Shown: positions 14,079 to 22,203, counted from the first letter of the stretch. The stretch is DNA of 64,000 nucleotides from Streptococcus mitis 17/34 (GCA_000430305.1 ASZZ01000005.1:62001-126000), one strand, 5' to 3'. Numbers and translations are program-made. Notes: generated by a model not told the origin, from the sequence alone.

Positions 14079-17000
14079 ATGAAATTCAATCCAAATCAAA
14101 GATATACTCGTTGGTCTATTCGCCGTCTGAGTGTCGGTGTTGCCTCAGTTGTTGTGGCTAGTGGCTTCTTTGTCCTAGTTGGTCAACCAAGTTCGGTGCG
14201 TGCCGATGTGGTCAATCCGACCCCTGCCCAAGTCTTGCCAGATGCAGCTTCGGTGAGTGAAAAGAGTGACTTACCAGCAGAACTTCTCAAAGAAGCAGTC
14301 GATACAGCTCTTCCTTCAGAACAGGCAGACTCAGCACCCAAAGCAAGCTTGGATACTACAAACTCTCCAGAAAAAGCGGGTGTGACTGCTAAAGACCAAG
14401 TAGTAGCACCCAAAGAAGAAGTGCAAGTAAAACCAGAATCTAAGAAAGAAACAGAAGATGCGGTTAAACCTGCGACAAATCCTGCTCCTGCAGTCTCTGG
14501 ACAAGACCGTGAAGCAAGTGAGACTCAACCAGCAACTACTCCAGCTGAAGTTCAAAAAGGTGTAGCCGACAACACTAAAGACACAGTAGATGTTCCAGCT
14601 ACATACTTGGACAAGGCTAACTTCCCTGGTCCATTCACAGCCGGTGTCAACCAAGTTATTCCATACGAATTCTTCGCCGGAGATGGTATGTTGACTCGCC
14701 TTATCTTGAAAGCTTCTGATAAAGCTCCATGGTCAGACAACGGCTCAGCTAAAAATCCTGCCCTTCCACCAGTAGAAAAATTGGGCAAAGGCCTCTACTT
14801 CTATGAAGTAGATTTGGCAGGTACTCAAGGAAAATCTGACAAAGAGCTACTTGATTTGTTAAAACAAAACGGTACGCAAAGCTACAAGGCAACCATTAAA
14901 GTGTACGGTGCGAAAGATGGCAAGGCTGATTTGAGCAGCCTTGTAGCGACTAAGGATCTAGATGTCAACTTGAACGGCTTGACCACTCCAGCTGAAGTTC
15001 AAAAAGGTGTGGCTGACAACACCAAAGATACAGTGGATGTTCCAGCTACATACTTGGACAAGGCCAACTTCCCTGGTCCATTCACAGCTGGTGTCAACCA
15101 AGTTATTCCATATGAATTCTTCGCTGGTGACGGTATGTTGACTCGTCTTATCTTGAAAGCTTCTGACAAAGCTCCATGGTCAGACAACGGCTCAGCTAAA
15201 AATCCAGCTCTCCCACCAGTAGAGAAATTAGGCAAAGGTCTCTACTTCTACGAAGTAGATTTGGCAGGCACTCAAGGCAAATCAGATAAAGAGCTTCTTG
15301 ACCTCTTGAAACAAAACGGTACTCAAAGTTACAAGGCAACTATCAAAGTGTACGGTGCGAAAGATGGCAAGGCTGATTTGAGTAATCTTGTAGCGACAAA
15401 AGAATTGGATGTCAACTTGAATGGCTTGACTACTCCAGCTGAAGTTCAAAAAGGTGTTGCCGATAATACTAAAGATACAGTGGATGTCCCAGCTTCTTAC
15501 TTGGACAAGGCCAACTTCCCAGGCCCATTTACAGCCGGTGTTAACCAAGTCATTCCATATGAATTCTTCGCAGGTGACGGTATGTTGACTCGTCTTATCT
15601 TGAAAGCTTCTGACAAAGCTCCATGGTCAGACAACGGCTCAGCTAAAAATCCAGCTCTCCCACCAGTAGAGAAATTAGGCAAAGGTCTCTACTTCTACGA
15701 AGTAGATTTGGCAGGTACTCAAGGAAAATCTGACAAAGAGCTACTTGATTTGTTAAAACAAAACGGTACGCAAAGCTACAAGGCAACCATTAAAGTGTAC
15801 GGTGCGAAAGATGGCAAGGCTGATTTGAGCAACCTCGTAGCGACAAAAGAATTGGATGTCAATTTGAACGGCTTGACTACTCCAGCTGAGGTCCAAAAAG
15901 GTGTGGCTGACAATACCAAAGACACAGTGGATGTTCCAGCTACATACTTGGACAAGGCTAACTTCCCTGGCCCATTCACAGCCGGTGTTAACCAAGTTAT
16001 TCCATACGAATTCTTCGCAGGTGACGGCATGTTGACACGCCTTATCTTGAAAGCCTCAGACAAGGCCCCATGGTCAGACAACGGTTCAGCTAAAAATCCT
16101 GCCCTTCCGCCAGTAGAGAAATTGGGCAAAGGTCTTTACTTCTATGAAGTGGATTTGGCCGGCACTCAAGGCAAATCAGATAAAGAGCTTCTAGACCTCT
16201 TGAAACAAAACGGCACTCAAAGCTATAAAGCAACTATCAAAGTGTACGGTGCCAAAGACGGTAAGGCCGATTTGACAAATCTCGTAGCGACTAAAGATTT
16301 GGATGTCAACTTGAACGGTTTAACTACCCCAGCTGAAGTGCAAAAAGGCGTGGCTGACAACACTAAAGACACAGTAGATGTTCCAGCTTCTTACTTGGAC
16401 AAAGCCAATTTCCCAGGTCCATTCACAGCTGGTGTCAATCAAGTCATTCCATACGAATTCTTCGCAGGTGACGGTATGTTGACTCGCCTTATCTTGAAAG
16501 CTTCTGACAAGGCTCCATGGTCAGACAACGGTTCAGCTAAAAATCCCGCACTCCCACCAGTAGAGAAATTGGGCAAAGGCCTCTACTTCTATGAAGTGGA
16601 TTTGGCAGGCACTCAAGGTAAATCTGACAAAGACCTTCTTGACCTCTTGAAACAAAACGGCACTCAAAGCTACAAGGCAACCATCAAAGTGTACGGTGCA
16701 AAAGATGGTAAGGCTGATTTGAGCAATCTCGTAGCGACTAAGGATTTGACAGTAAACTTGAATGGACATCAGTCTCTTACTCCGATGCAATCAGGCTTCG
16801 TCCCATCTTCTAATGGTTCAGCTATGCCGGCTCCAATGATGAATAGTCATCAAGATGCGTCTAAGATGAACGCTCAAATGCCAAGTGCCCATCAAGATGA
16901 GATGAAATCTCAAATGCCAGCTGCTAGCCAGGATAAGATGATGCCTAACAAAGAGCAGGATAAAACCATGGATGCTAGCCAGCCAATGGCAACACCAAGC

Positions 17001-17237
17001 ATGAAACAAGACCAAGCTCCAGCAGCCTCAAGCAAAATGTCTGATGAAGGCAAGATGGCATCTAATAACAAGGTGTCAAGTCCAATGATGGCTGATCAAA
17101 TGAAAGAGCAAAAAGACATGCTTCCATATACTGGTGAAGCTCAAACATCAATGGCTACTATTGGATTCTTTGGACTCGCCTTGGCAGGACTATTAGGTGG
17201 CCTCGGTTTGAAAGCTAAAAAAGAGGAAAATGACTAG
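14079..17237 (+). CDS. pavB: SSURE-repeat surface adhesin PavB, sortase-anchored
   Basis: 1052-aa cell-wall protein. N-terminal YSIRK-type signal (RYTRWSIRRLSVGVASVVVA), a Pro/Lys/Glu-rich spacer to about residue 150, five SSURE repeats of 149 residues each, a Met/His/Gln-rich segment (about 900-1010, with many QM, HQD and KM units), then LPYTG, a hydrophobic stretch and KKEEND tail for sortase A. SSURE domains of pneumococcal PavB bind fibronectin and plasminogen; repeat number varies between strains. saeR follows 122 bases later, and TCS08 is reported to affect pavB expression. The repeat DNA is nearly identical between units, so copy number may be mis-assembled. Confidence 0.93.
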   Translation: MKFNPNQRYTRWSIRRLSVGVASVVVASGFFVLVGQPSSVRADVVNPTPAQVLPDAASVSEKSDLPAELLKEAVDTALPSEQADSAPKASLDTTNSPEKAGVTAKDQVVAPKEEVQVKPESKKETEDAVKPATNPAPAVSGQDREASETQPATTPAEVQKGVADNTKDTVDVPATYLDKANFPGPFTAGVNQVIPYEFFAGDGMLTRLILKASDKAPWSDNGSAKNPALPPVEKLGKGLYFYEVDLAGTQGKSDKELLDLLKQNGTQSYKATIKVYGAKDGKADLSSLVATKDLDVNLNGLTTPAEVQKGVADNTKDTVDVPATYLDKANFPGPFTAGVNQVIPYEFFAGDGMLTRLILKASDKAPWSDNGSAKNPALPPVEKLGKGLYFYEVDLAGTQGKSDKELLDLLKQNGTQSYKATIKVYGAKDGKADLSNLVATKELDVNLNGLTTPAEVQKGVADNTKDTVDVPASYLDKANFPGPFTAGVNQVIPYEFFAGDGMLTRLILKASDKAPWSDNGSAKNPALPPVEKLGKGLYFYEVDLAGTQGKSDKELLDLLKQNGTQSYKATIKVYGAKDGKADLSNLVATKELDVNLNGLTTPAEVQKGVADNTKDTVDVPATYLDKANFPGPFTAGVNQVIPYEFFAGDGMLTRLILKASDKAPWSDNGSAKNPALPPVEKLGKGLYFYEVDLAGTQGKSDKELLDLLKQNGTQSYKATIKVYGAKDGKADLTNLVATKDLDVNLNGLTTPAEVQKGVADNTKDTVDVPASYLDKANFPGPFTAGVNQVIPYEFFAGDGMLTRLILKASDKAPWSDNGSAKNPALPPVEKLGKGLYFYEVDLAGTQGKSDKDLLDLLKQNGTQSYKATIKVYGAKDGKADLSNLVATKDLTVNLNGHQSLTPMQSGFVPSSNGSAMPAPMMNSHQDASKMNAQMPSAHQDEMKSQMPAASQDKMMPNKEQDKTMDASQPMATPSMKQDQAPAASSKMSDEGKMASNNKVSSPMMADQMKEQKDMLPYTGEAQTSMATIGFFGLALAGLLGGLGLKAKKEEND
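14541..16775 (+). repeat. Five tandem 447-bp SSURE-coding repeats
   Basis: Units begin at 14541, 14988, 15435, 15882 and 16329, exactly 447 bp apart, each encoding PAEVQKGVADNTKDTVDVPA onward. Units differ mainly by synonymous changes and a few substitutions (ATYLDK/ASYLDK, DLSSL/DLSNL/DLTNL, final unit DLTVNL), so recombination can change copy number. Confidence 0.95.
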
Positions 17238-17311
17238 TCTAACTACAGACTTTCTACCTAGGATTTGAAAAATCCAGATATCGTTTAGAATGTTCGTAAA
17301 GTGATTAAAAT

Positions 17312-17338
17312 AGTGTTATACTATTGTGGTATAGCACT
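17312..17338. promoter_or_regulatory. saeRS promoter with inverted repeat over the -10
   Basis: -10 TATACT (17317-17322). AGTGTTATAC (17312-17321) and GTATAGCACT (17329-17338) form a 9-of-10 inverted repeat spanning the -10 and start point, a plausible autoregulatory site. Confidence 0.5.
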
Positions 17339-17359
17339 GTTTTTTCAAAGGAGAGACAG

Positions 17360-18057
17360 ATGGGAAAGACAATTTTACTCGTTGACGACGAGGTAGAAAT
17401 CACAGATATTCATCAACGCTATCTGGTTCAGGCAGGTTATCAGGTTTTGGTAGCTCATGATGGAGTAGAGGCCTTGGAAATCTTCAAGCGAAAAGCGATT
17501 GATTTGATTATTACAGATATCATGATGCCTCGGATGGATGGTTATGATTTGATTAGTGAGGTTCAGTATCAATCTCCAGATCAGCCTTTTCTCTTTATCA
17601 CGGCTAAGACTAGCGAGCAGGATAAGATTTACGGTCTGAGTTTGGGGGCAGATGACTTTATTGCCAAGCCCTTTAGCCCACGTGAGCTGGTTTTGCGTGT
17701 TCATAATATCTTGCGTCGCCTTCATCGTGGAGGTGAGACAGAAGTCGTCAGTCTCGGAGATTTACGGATGAATCATGCTAGCCATGAGGTCCAAGTCGGA
17801 GATGTGGTGCTTGATTTGACAGTCAAATCCTTCGAACTTCTATGGCTTTTAGCTAGCAATCCAGAGCGGGTTTTCTCTAAGACAGACCTCTATGAAAAGG
17901 TCTGGCAAGAAGACTATGTGGATGATACCAATACCTTGAATGTTCATATTCATGCTCTTCGACAGGAGTTGGCTAAACATGCTAGTGCAGAAACGCTACT
18001 ATCAAAACTGTCTGGGGCTTGGGCTACAAAATTGAGAAAGCACGAGGTAGTCAATGA
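17360..18057 (+). pseudogene. saeR: Response regulator SaeR (TCS08), frameshifted near 17994
   Basis: OmpR-type regulator. Receiver domain with Asp in LIITDIMMPRMDGYD (about Asp51), Thr in FLFITAKTS and Lys in DFIAKPFSPREL; winged-helix domain from about residue 125. The open frame continues to 18148 with a foreign tail (LLSKLSGAWATKLRKHE). Adding one base at about 17994-17996 (ACGCTACT to ACGCCTACT) restores TIKTVWGLGYKIEKARGSQ, the normal C-terminal wing, a stop at 18055 overlapping the saeS ATG, and 232 aa. ATG 17360 has SD AAAGGAGA; the earlier in-frame start lacks one. As written, the DNA-binding wing is lost. Confidence 0.88.
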
Positions 18058-19106
18058 AATTAAAAAGTTATATTTTAGTGGGGTATATCATTTCAACACT
18101 CCTAACGATTATCGTGGTTTTTTGGGCCATCCAGCGCATGTTAATTGAGCAAAGAGAAATTTATTTCCTGATTGGCATGACTTTAATCGCAAGTTTTGTC
18201 GGTGCTGGGATTAGTCTCTTTCTCCTATCGCCAGTCTTTACATCATTGGCCAAACTTAAGGAACATGCCAAGCGAGTAGCGGACAAGGACTTCCCTGCAA
18301 ATCTGGAGGTTCAAGGTCCTATGGAATTTCAGCAGTTAGGCCAAGCCTTCAATGAAATGTCCCATGATTTGCAGGCGACCTTTGCTTCCTTAGAGGAAAG
18401 CGAACGAGAAAAGGGTTTGATGATTGCCCAGTTATCGCATGATATCAAGACTCCCATTACTTCGATTCAAGCGACGGTAGAAGGGATTTTGGATGGGGTT
18501 ATCAAGGAGTCGGAGCAAGCTCATTATCTAGCAACCATTGGACGCCAGACAGAAAGACTTAATAAACTGGTTGAAGAATTGAATTTTTTGACCCTAAACA
18601 CAGCTAGAAATCAGGCGGAGACGACTAGTAAAGACAGTATTTTTCTGGATCAGCTCTTGATTGAGTGCATGAGTGAATTTCAGTTCTTGATTGAGCAGGA
18701 GGAGAGAGATGTCCACTTGCAGGTGATCCCAGAGTCTGCCCGGATTGAGGGAGATTATGCCAAACTTTCTCGCATCTTGGTGAATCTGGTCAATAACGCT
18801 TTTAAATACTCAGCTCCAGGAACCAAGCTGGAAGTGGTGGCTAAGCTGGAAAATAACCAGCTTTCAATCAGTGTGACCGATGAAGGGCAGGGCATTGCCC
18901 CGGAGGACTTGGAGAATATTTTTAAACGCCTTTACCGTGTAGAGACTTCGCGCAATATGAAAACAGGTGGTCATGGCTTAGGGCTTGCGATTGCGCGTGA
19001 ATTGGCCCATCAATTGGGTGGAGAAATCACAGTTACCAGCCAGTACGGCCTCGGAAGCACCTTTACCCTCCTTCTTAACCTCTCTGGCAATGAAAATAAA
19101 GCCTAA
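18054..19106 (+). CDS. saeS: Sensor histidine kinase SaeS (TCS08)
   Basis: Membrane kinase, 350 aa. Two N-terminal membrane segments with almost no extracellular loop (YILVGYIISTLLTIIVVFWAI and FLIGMTLIASFVGAGISLFLL), as in intramembrane-sensing kinases; HAMP (about 67-118); phospho-acceptor His in IAQLSHDIKTPITS (about 130); N box NLVNNAFKYSA, G1 DEGQGIAPEDL, G2 GGHGLGLAIAREL. ATG overlaps the restored saeR stop by 4 bases, so the two are coupled. Because saeR is frameshifted here, the kinase may lack a functional partner unless the break is an artefact. Confidence 0.93.
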   Translation: MKLKSYILVGYIISTLLTIIVVFWAIQRMLIEQREIYFLIGMTLIASFVGAGISLFLLSPVFTSLAKLKEHAKRVADKDFPANLEVQGPMEFQQLGQAFNEMSHDLQATFASLEESEREKGLMIAQLSHDIKTPITSIQATVEGILDGVIKESEQAHYLATIGRQTERLNKLVEELNFLTLNTARNQAETTSKDSIFLDQLLIECMSEFQFLIEQEERDVHLQVIPESARIEGDYAKLSRILVNLVNNAFKYSAPGTKLEVVAKLENNQLSISVTDEGQGIAPEDLENIFKRLYRVETSRNMKTGGHGLGLAIARELAHQLGGEITVTSQYGLGSTFTLLLNLSGNENKA

Positions 19107-19112
19107 AACCCC

Positions 19113-19141
19113 TTTACAAATCCAGCTATTCATGGTAAAAT
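19113..19141 (+). promoter_or_regulatory. rpsD promoter
   Basis: TTTACA (19113-19118), 17-bp spacer, TAAAAT (19136-19141), beginning 7 bases after saeS. Confidence 0.75.
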
Positions 19142-19144
19142 GGA

Positions 19145-19295
19145 TTTTGTGTGAAATATCAGCAGGAAAGCATGAAGCTCGTCAACAGGTGTCTTATGAT
19201 AAGTAACCTTGGCTGTTTAGGCGAAGGGCATCTGCACGAATCAGGGCTTTCTAAGTGACTATTTCCACCGAAATATTATTTATATCAGGAGGACA
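19145..19295 (+). promoter_or_regulatory. Long rpsD leader, probable S4 autoregulatory RNA
   Basis: About 150 nt of untranslated leader between promoter and ATG 19301. Firmicute rpsD genes carry an S4-binding leader of about this size; the length and position fit, but I did not fold it. Confidence 0.45.
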
Positions 19296-19300
19296 TTCAC

Positions 19301-19912
19301 ATGTCACGTTATACAGGACCATCTTGGAAACAAGCTCGTCGCCTTGGCCTTTCACTTACAGGTACAGGTAAAGAATTGGCACGTCGTAACTACGTACCAG
19401 GACAACACGGACCAAACAACCGTTCTAAATTGTCAGAATACGGTTTGCAATTGGCTGAAAAACAAAAACTTCGTTTCACTTACGGTGTAGGTGAAAAACA
19501 ATTCCGTAACTTGTTCGTACAAGCTACAAAAATCAAAGGCGGAATCCTAGGTTTCAACTTCATGCTTCTTTTAGAACGTCGTTTGGATAACGTTGTTTAC
19601 CGTCTTGGTCTTGCGACTACTCGTCGTCAAGCACGTCAATTCGTAAACCACGGTCACATCCTTGTTGACGGAAAACGCGTTGATATCCCATCATACCGCG
19701 TAACTCCAGGTCAAGTGATTTCAGTTCGTGAAAAATCATTGAAAGTTCCAGCTATCCTTGAAGCAGTAGAAGCTACTCTTGGACGTCCAGCATTCGTATC
19801 ATTCGACGCTGAAAAATTGGAAGGTTCATTGACTCGCTTGCCAGAACGCGACGAAATCAACCCAGAAATCAACGAAGCACTTGTCGTTGAATTCTACAAC
19901 AAAATGCTTTAA
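19301..19912 (+). CDS. rpsD: 30S ribosomal protein S4
   Basis: Primary 16S rRNA-binding protein of the small subunit, 203 aa, full length. Starts [20 protein letters not shown]4 RNA-binding domain about residues 92-155 ([35 protein letters not shown]). Strong SD GGAGG. Codon choice is highly biased, as expected for a ribosomal gene. Its terminator region forms the left copy of a 42-bp direct repeat. Confidence 0.98.
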   Translation: MSRYTGPSWKQARRLGLSLTGTGKELARRNYVPGQHGPNNRSKLSEYGLQLAEKQKLRFTYGVGEKQFRNLFVQATKIKGGILGFNFMLLLERRLDNVVYRLGLATTRRQARQFVNHGHILVDGKRVDIPSYRVTPGQVISVREKSLKVPAILEAVEATLGRPAFVSFDAEKLEGSLTRLPERDEINPEINEALVVEFYNKML

Positions 19913-19932
19913 TTTTAAGAAATATCTTACAG

Positions 19933-19957
19933 AAAGCCTACAACAGTGGGCTTTTTG
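19933..19957 (+). terminator. rpsD terminator
   Basis: AAGCC and GGGCTT arms around CTACAACAGT region, then TTTT; the T-run belongs to the left 42-bp repeat. Confidence 0.65.
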
Positions 19958-19989
19958 CTTTGTCTTAAAATGTTGATTTCTGGGTTTGT
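19948..19989 (+). repeat. Left copy of 42-bp perfect direct repeat (att-like)
   Basis: Identical to 21915-21956; begins GGGCTTTTTGC and ends CTGGGTTTGT. The two copies bracket a 2 kb island with an integrase remnant beside this copy, the expected form of an old site-specific insertion. Confidence 0.75.
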
Positions 19990-20006
19990 CCCCCTTTTTG
20001 TCCTCT

Positions 20007-20128
20007 TCACAAAGAACTAATAGCTTTCTCATAAAATGAGACGGCTATTTTTGCTTTTTCTTTGGAGAGATGACTGTAAGTGTCCATAGTCATAGCTAGT
20101 GTAGAATGACCTAATTCCTTACCAAATG
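20007..20128 (-). pseudogene. Tyrosine integrase, C-terminal remnant
   Basis: Read on the minus strand, the frame gives FGKELGHSTLAMTMDTYSH, then LSKEKAKIAVSFYEKAISSL and a stop at 20009-20007. GHSTLAMTMDTYSH contains the final His and nucleophilic Tyr region of tyrosine recombinases. Upstream codons no longer resemble an integrase, so over 300 residues are missing. It lies 18 bases inside the left 42-bp repeat. Confidence 0.75.
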
Positions 20129-20318
20129 GTATGGAGAATGGACTTGAACCAAGAGCGAACGCCGAGAAAATGCAAAAAAGCACTTAGAATAGTCTAAGCG
20201 CTCAAGAGTAGTGGACGGTGTGCCTGTCCCGTCATCTCATACTATGAAGTTGCGTAGCGACACTATCATTTCTACCTCACTTCTCTTTAAACTAATTATA
20301 TCATAAAGGAGTAGCAGC

Positions 20319-20387
20319 TTGACCACTGACGAAGTAGAAAAGAAGCTAAAAAGCTATTGTAATGGTGTCCTGTGGATTGAATATTAG
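20319..20387 (+). CDS. Very short ORF (22 aa), doubtful
   Basis: TTG start with SD AAAGGAG at correct spacing, encoding MTTDEVEKKLKSYCNGVLWI-EY. Probably a leftover of a larger deleted gene. The 20129-20318 stretch before it contains no supportable gene; it has a small hairpin (CACTTAGA / TCTAAGCG) and nothing else I can name. Confidence 0.2.
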   Translation: MTTDEVEKKLKSYCNGVLWIEY

Positions 20388-20440
20388 GATAGGAAAGTTT
20401 ATAATGAAGTTAAAGTAAAGGAGGTTTCGTTTTAGATTTG

Positions 20441-20557
20441 ATGATACCACCAAGCAAAGAGTTATTGATTTTTTATAATCAAATTGATGAGTGGGTTGAC
20501 CAAGTTTATCCAGACCAAGATAAACCTTCTTTATTGTTTAAGAAAGACACTTCCTAA
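20441..20557 (+). CDS. Short ORF (38 aa), probable gene fragment
   Basis: MIPPSKELLIFYNQIDEWVD followed by 18 residues ending FKKDTS. The hydrophilic composition looks like a piece of a larger protein. AAAGGAGG lies too far upstream (about 17 bases) for this ATG. Part of the small-ORF island; function unknown. Confidence 0.3.
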   Translation: MIPPSKELLIFYNQIDEWVDQVYPDQDKPSLLFKKDTS

Positions 20558-20636
20558 TCTATTTTAGATTTATTTTATAGCATTAAACCGAAAATTGGTT
20601 TTGATTCCCTAGAACGCAAGTATTGAAATAATAATT

Positions 20637-20900
20637 ATGGACAAATTAATCATGAAAAATAAGATAATTGATGTTTATAAAATTGCGAATCGTCTTGTTT
20701 CTATTACTGTTGAGAATCCTGATTTTTCAGATTTGAAAATCAATCAGTTTGTTAGAATTGGAGAAAAAGAGTATAGGGTACGTAGTGTCCCTATGATTCA
20801 TTTAACTCCACCTAAATCGATCTTTGAAATAGATACATTTACAATTGACTACACTGAGGATGACTTGATGAATAAAGAGGCGGTATTTACAGATGATTAA
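20637..20900 (+). CDS. Hypothetical protein, 87 aa
   Basis: Not recognised. Cytoplasmic, beta-rich (IANRLVSITVENPDFSDLKI, VRIGEKEYRVRSVPM), acidic C-terminus. The start could be ATG 20637 or 20652; neither has a good SD. Its end overlaps the next gene by 8 bases, which supports both being real and co-transcribed. It resembles the small accessory proteins found in clusters downstream of contact-dependent toxins, but there is no toxin in the window and this is only a suggestion. Confidence 0.5.
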   Translation: MDKLIMKNKIIDVYKIANRLVSITVENPDFSDLKINQFVRIGEKEYRVRSVPMIHLTPPKSIFEIDTFTIDYTEDDLMNKEAVFTDD

Positions 20901-21162
20901 AATTTCAATCAGTTTGTTGCTAGATGCGATTGAAGATAACATCAACGACGAAGAACTTCAATCTATCGATTTCGAGAGTCATATTAGAAAAATTACAAAA
21001 GAATTCCAGGGAGAAAATGGTGAATTCTTAGTAAAAGAAGAAGCGTTTGAAACACTCCCTTTGGACAGAGATAAAAAGGATAAAATCATTGAGCAAATAA
21101 AACAGAATAGTCAAAATGTTTTCGAAGACGATTTCGATACCTTGTTGCAATTATATTTTTGA
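20893..21162 (+). CDS. Hypothetical protein, 89 aa
   Basis: Not recognised. Strongly acidic and helical (LLDAIEDNINDEELQSIDFES, FEDDFDTLLQLYF). It overlaps the upstream ORF, with AAGAGG about 10 bases ahead of the ATG. Located in the att-flanked island between rpsD and the sRNA. Confidence 0.5.
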   Translation: MIKISISLLLDAIEDNINDEELQSIDFESHIRKITKEFQGENGEFLVKEEAFETLPLDRDKKDKIIEQIKQNSQNVFEDDFDTLLQLYF

Positions 21163-21206
21163 GAGTCAAGAATAATTCCAGTGTCTTATTTTACACTAAA
21201 TAGAAA

Positions 21207-21449
21207 ATGATAAAGATTGATAAACAAATTATTACAATGTACAAAATAGAAGATAGCTCGTCTAAGAGGCAGTATTCTATTGTGAGTGGAGGTTGTAAAG
21301 GTATTGCAACTATCGATAAAATTACTTTGGAATATAGCTATGTTGGAGATGATATAGGACAATTCGCTTCGTTTGTAAAAGATACTTTAAGTAAAAGCAT
21401 TAAGTTAGGAAAAGAATTGCCAGATAAGTTTTCGTATGGCTTTGGATAA
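21207..21449 (+). CDS. Hypothetical protein, 80 aa
   Basis: Not recognised. Starts MIKIDKQIITMYKIEDSSSK; contains a possible beta-sheet core (YSIVSGGCKGIATIDKITLE). A single cysteine, no membrane segment. SD weak. The island is A/T-rich relative to rpsD, suggesting acquired DNA. Confidence 0.45.
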   Translation: MIKIDKQIITMYKIEDSSSKRQYSIVSGGCKGIATIDKITLEYSYVGDDIGQFASFVKDTLSKSIKLGKELPDKFSYGFG

Positions 21450-21487
21450 GCTACGGAATATTTTATATAGGAGAATCAAGATATATT

Positions 21488-21715
21488 ATGGTGATATTAG
21501 ATGATTTACGAACATTGTATGACAATGGTTGGGACGCTTCTTTTGATTATAAGGGTCAAGCATGTGGGATTTTCCCTAATTCTGTTTATGACATTGTAGT
21601 CGTCCTTGAAGATAATGAATTTAAAGTGTCATCTTTTGATGAGTTAATTTCTTTACAGATTAAAGGGAAAACTTTGCTGGAAATCATGAGTGAGGTTGAA
21701 GTACAATATGGTTGA
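21488..21715 (+). CDS. Hypothetical protein, 75 aa
   Basis: Not recognised. MVILDDLRTLYDNGWDASFD, then a beta-rich middle (YDIVVVLEDNEFKVSSFDEL) and helical end. TAGGAGA lies about 12 bases upstream. Last ORF of the island; an sRNA promoter begins 45 bases after its stop. Confidence 0.5.
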   Translation: MVILDDLRTLYDNGWDASFDYKGQACGIFPNSVYDIVVVLEDNEFKVSSFDELISLQIKGKTLLEIMSEVEVQYG

Positions 21716-21759
21716 AGGACACTAGAGAAAAAGATAGACAATAAATTCAGATGCACAGA

Positions 21760-21787
21760 TTGAAAGTTGAGAAAAAAGTGCTATAAT
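21760..21787 (+). promoter_or_regulatory. Promoter of a probable small RNA
   Basis: TTGAAA (21760-21765), 16-bp spacer, TATAAT (21782-21787), with no ORF downstream before a terminator. Confidence 0.7.
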
Positions 21788-21793
21788 GAAGAT

Positions 21794-21925
21794 ATGAAGG
21801 ATAGAGGTTGAGAATCTGTCACCAACGCGCCACTTATAGTGGGTCGAGAAATGCAGGAGCCCCGACAGTCCTGCCTATCCTTGCAAATAAATCAGTCCTT
21901 AGCTATGAATCTAGGGGCTTTTTGC
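21794..21925 (+). ncRNA. Candidate structured small RNA, about 130 nt
   Basis: Bounded by a sigma-70 promoter and a Rho-independent terminator (CCTTAG / CTAGGG then TTTTT, ending near 21925). An outer stem is possible between AAGGATAG (21797-21804) and CTATCCTT (21875-21882), with internal hairpins CCACT-TAT-AGTGG (21830-21842) and GCAGGA / TCCTGC (21853-21874). It does not match SRP RNA, 6S or tmRNA as I know them. Its terminator T-run is part of the right 42-bp repeat. Confidence 0.55.
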
Positions 21926-21956
21926 TTTGTCTTAAAATGTTGATTTCTGGGTTTGT
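21915..21956 (+). repeat. Right copy of 42-bp perfect direct repeat (att-like)
   Basis: Identical to 19948-19989. It overlaps the sRNA terminator, as the left copy overlaps the rpsD terminator. Confidence 0.75.
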
Positions 21957-22020
21957 ATAGAGATTTGCTAGTAAGATTATTTGCGTATCTAAGTCTATCT
22001 ATTCCAAGAATGACGCGATG

Positions 22021-22049
22021 TTGATGATATAAATCTGGTATGATATAAT
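22021..22049 (+). promoter_or_regulatory. RNA I (toxin mRNA) promoter of the Fst-type locus
   Basis: TTGATG (22021-22026), 17-bp spacer ending in TGA (extended -10), TATAAT (22044-22049). Confidence 0.8.
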
Positions 22050-22088
22050 ATTTTGGCCCCCTCACTTTAAGGAAGGGAGGTGTTATAT

Positions 22089-22181
22089 ATGCTAGAGTTA
22101 CTTTCCCTTTTTCTAGCTCCGTTACTTGTTAACGTACTATCTGAGCTTTTCAAGCTATGGATAAAGAAACGTAGCAAGTAG
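22089..22181 (+). CDS. Fst-family type I toxin peptide, 30 aa
   Basis: Small membrane-targeting peptide starting MLELLSLFLAPLLVNVLSEL and ending in a basic KKRSK tail: the Fst/Ldr layout of one hydrophobic helix with the invariant AP and a charged C-terminus. ATG 22089 follows SD GGAGG (22076-22080). The SD lies in a predicted 5' hairpin (CCTC-ACTT / AAGG-GAGG, about 22061-22080), as in the pAD1 par locus, where it limits translation. Over-expression of family members damages the membrane and arrests growth. It was too short for routine ORF calling. Confidence 0.85.
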   Translation: MLELLSLFLAPLLVNVLSELFKLWIKKRSK

Positions 22182-22203
22182 CTTTTAACCCTTTAAGAGG
22201 GTA

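Noticed and set aside
14552-16129. Set of near-identical minus-strand ORFs at 447-bp spacing
   Set aside because: Mirror images of the SSURE repeats in pavB.
17324-17359. Upstream extension of saeR (MWYSTVFSKERQ)
   Set aside because: It overlaps the promoter palindrome and lacks an SD; ATG 17360 has AAAGGAGA.
20129-20318. tRNA or attB tRNA in the rpsD island
   Set aside because: No cloverleaf or T-loop motif; only a small unassigned hairpin.
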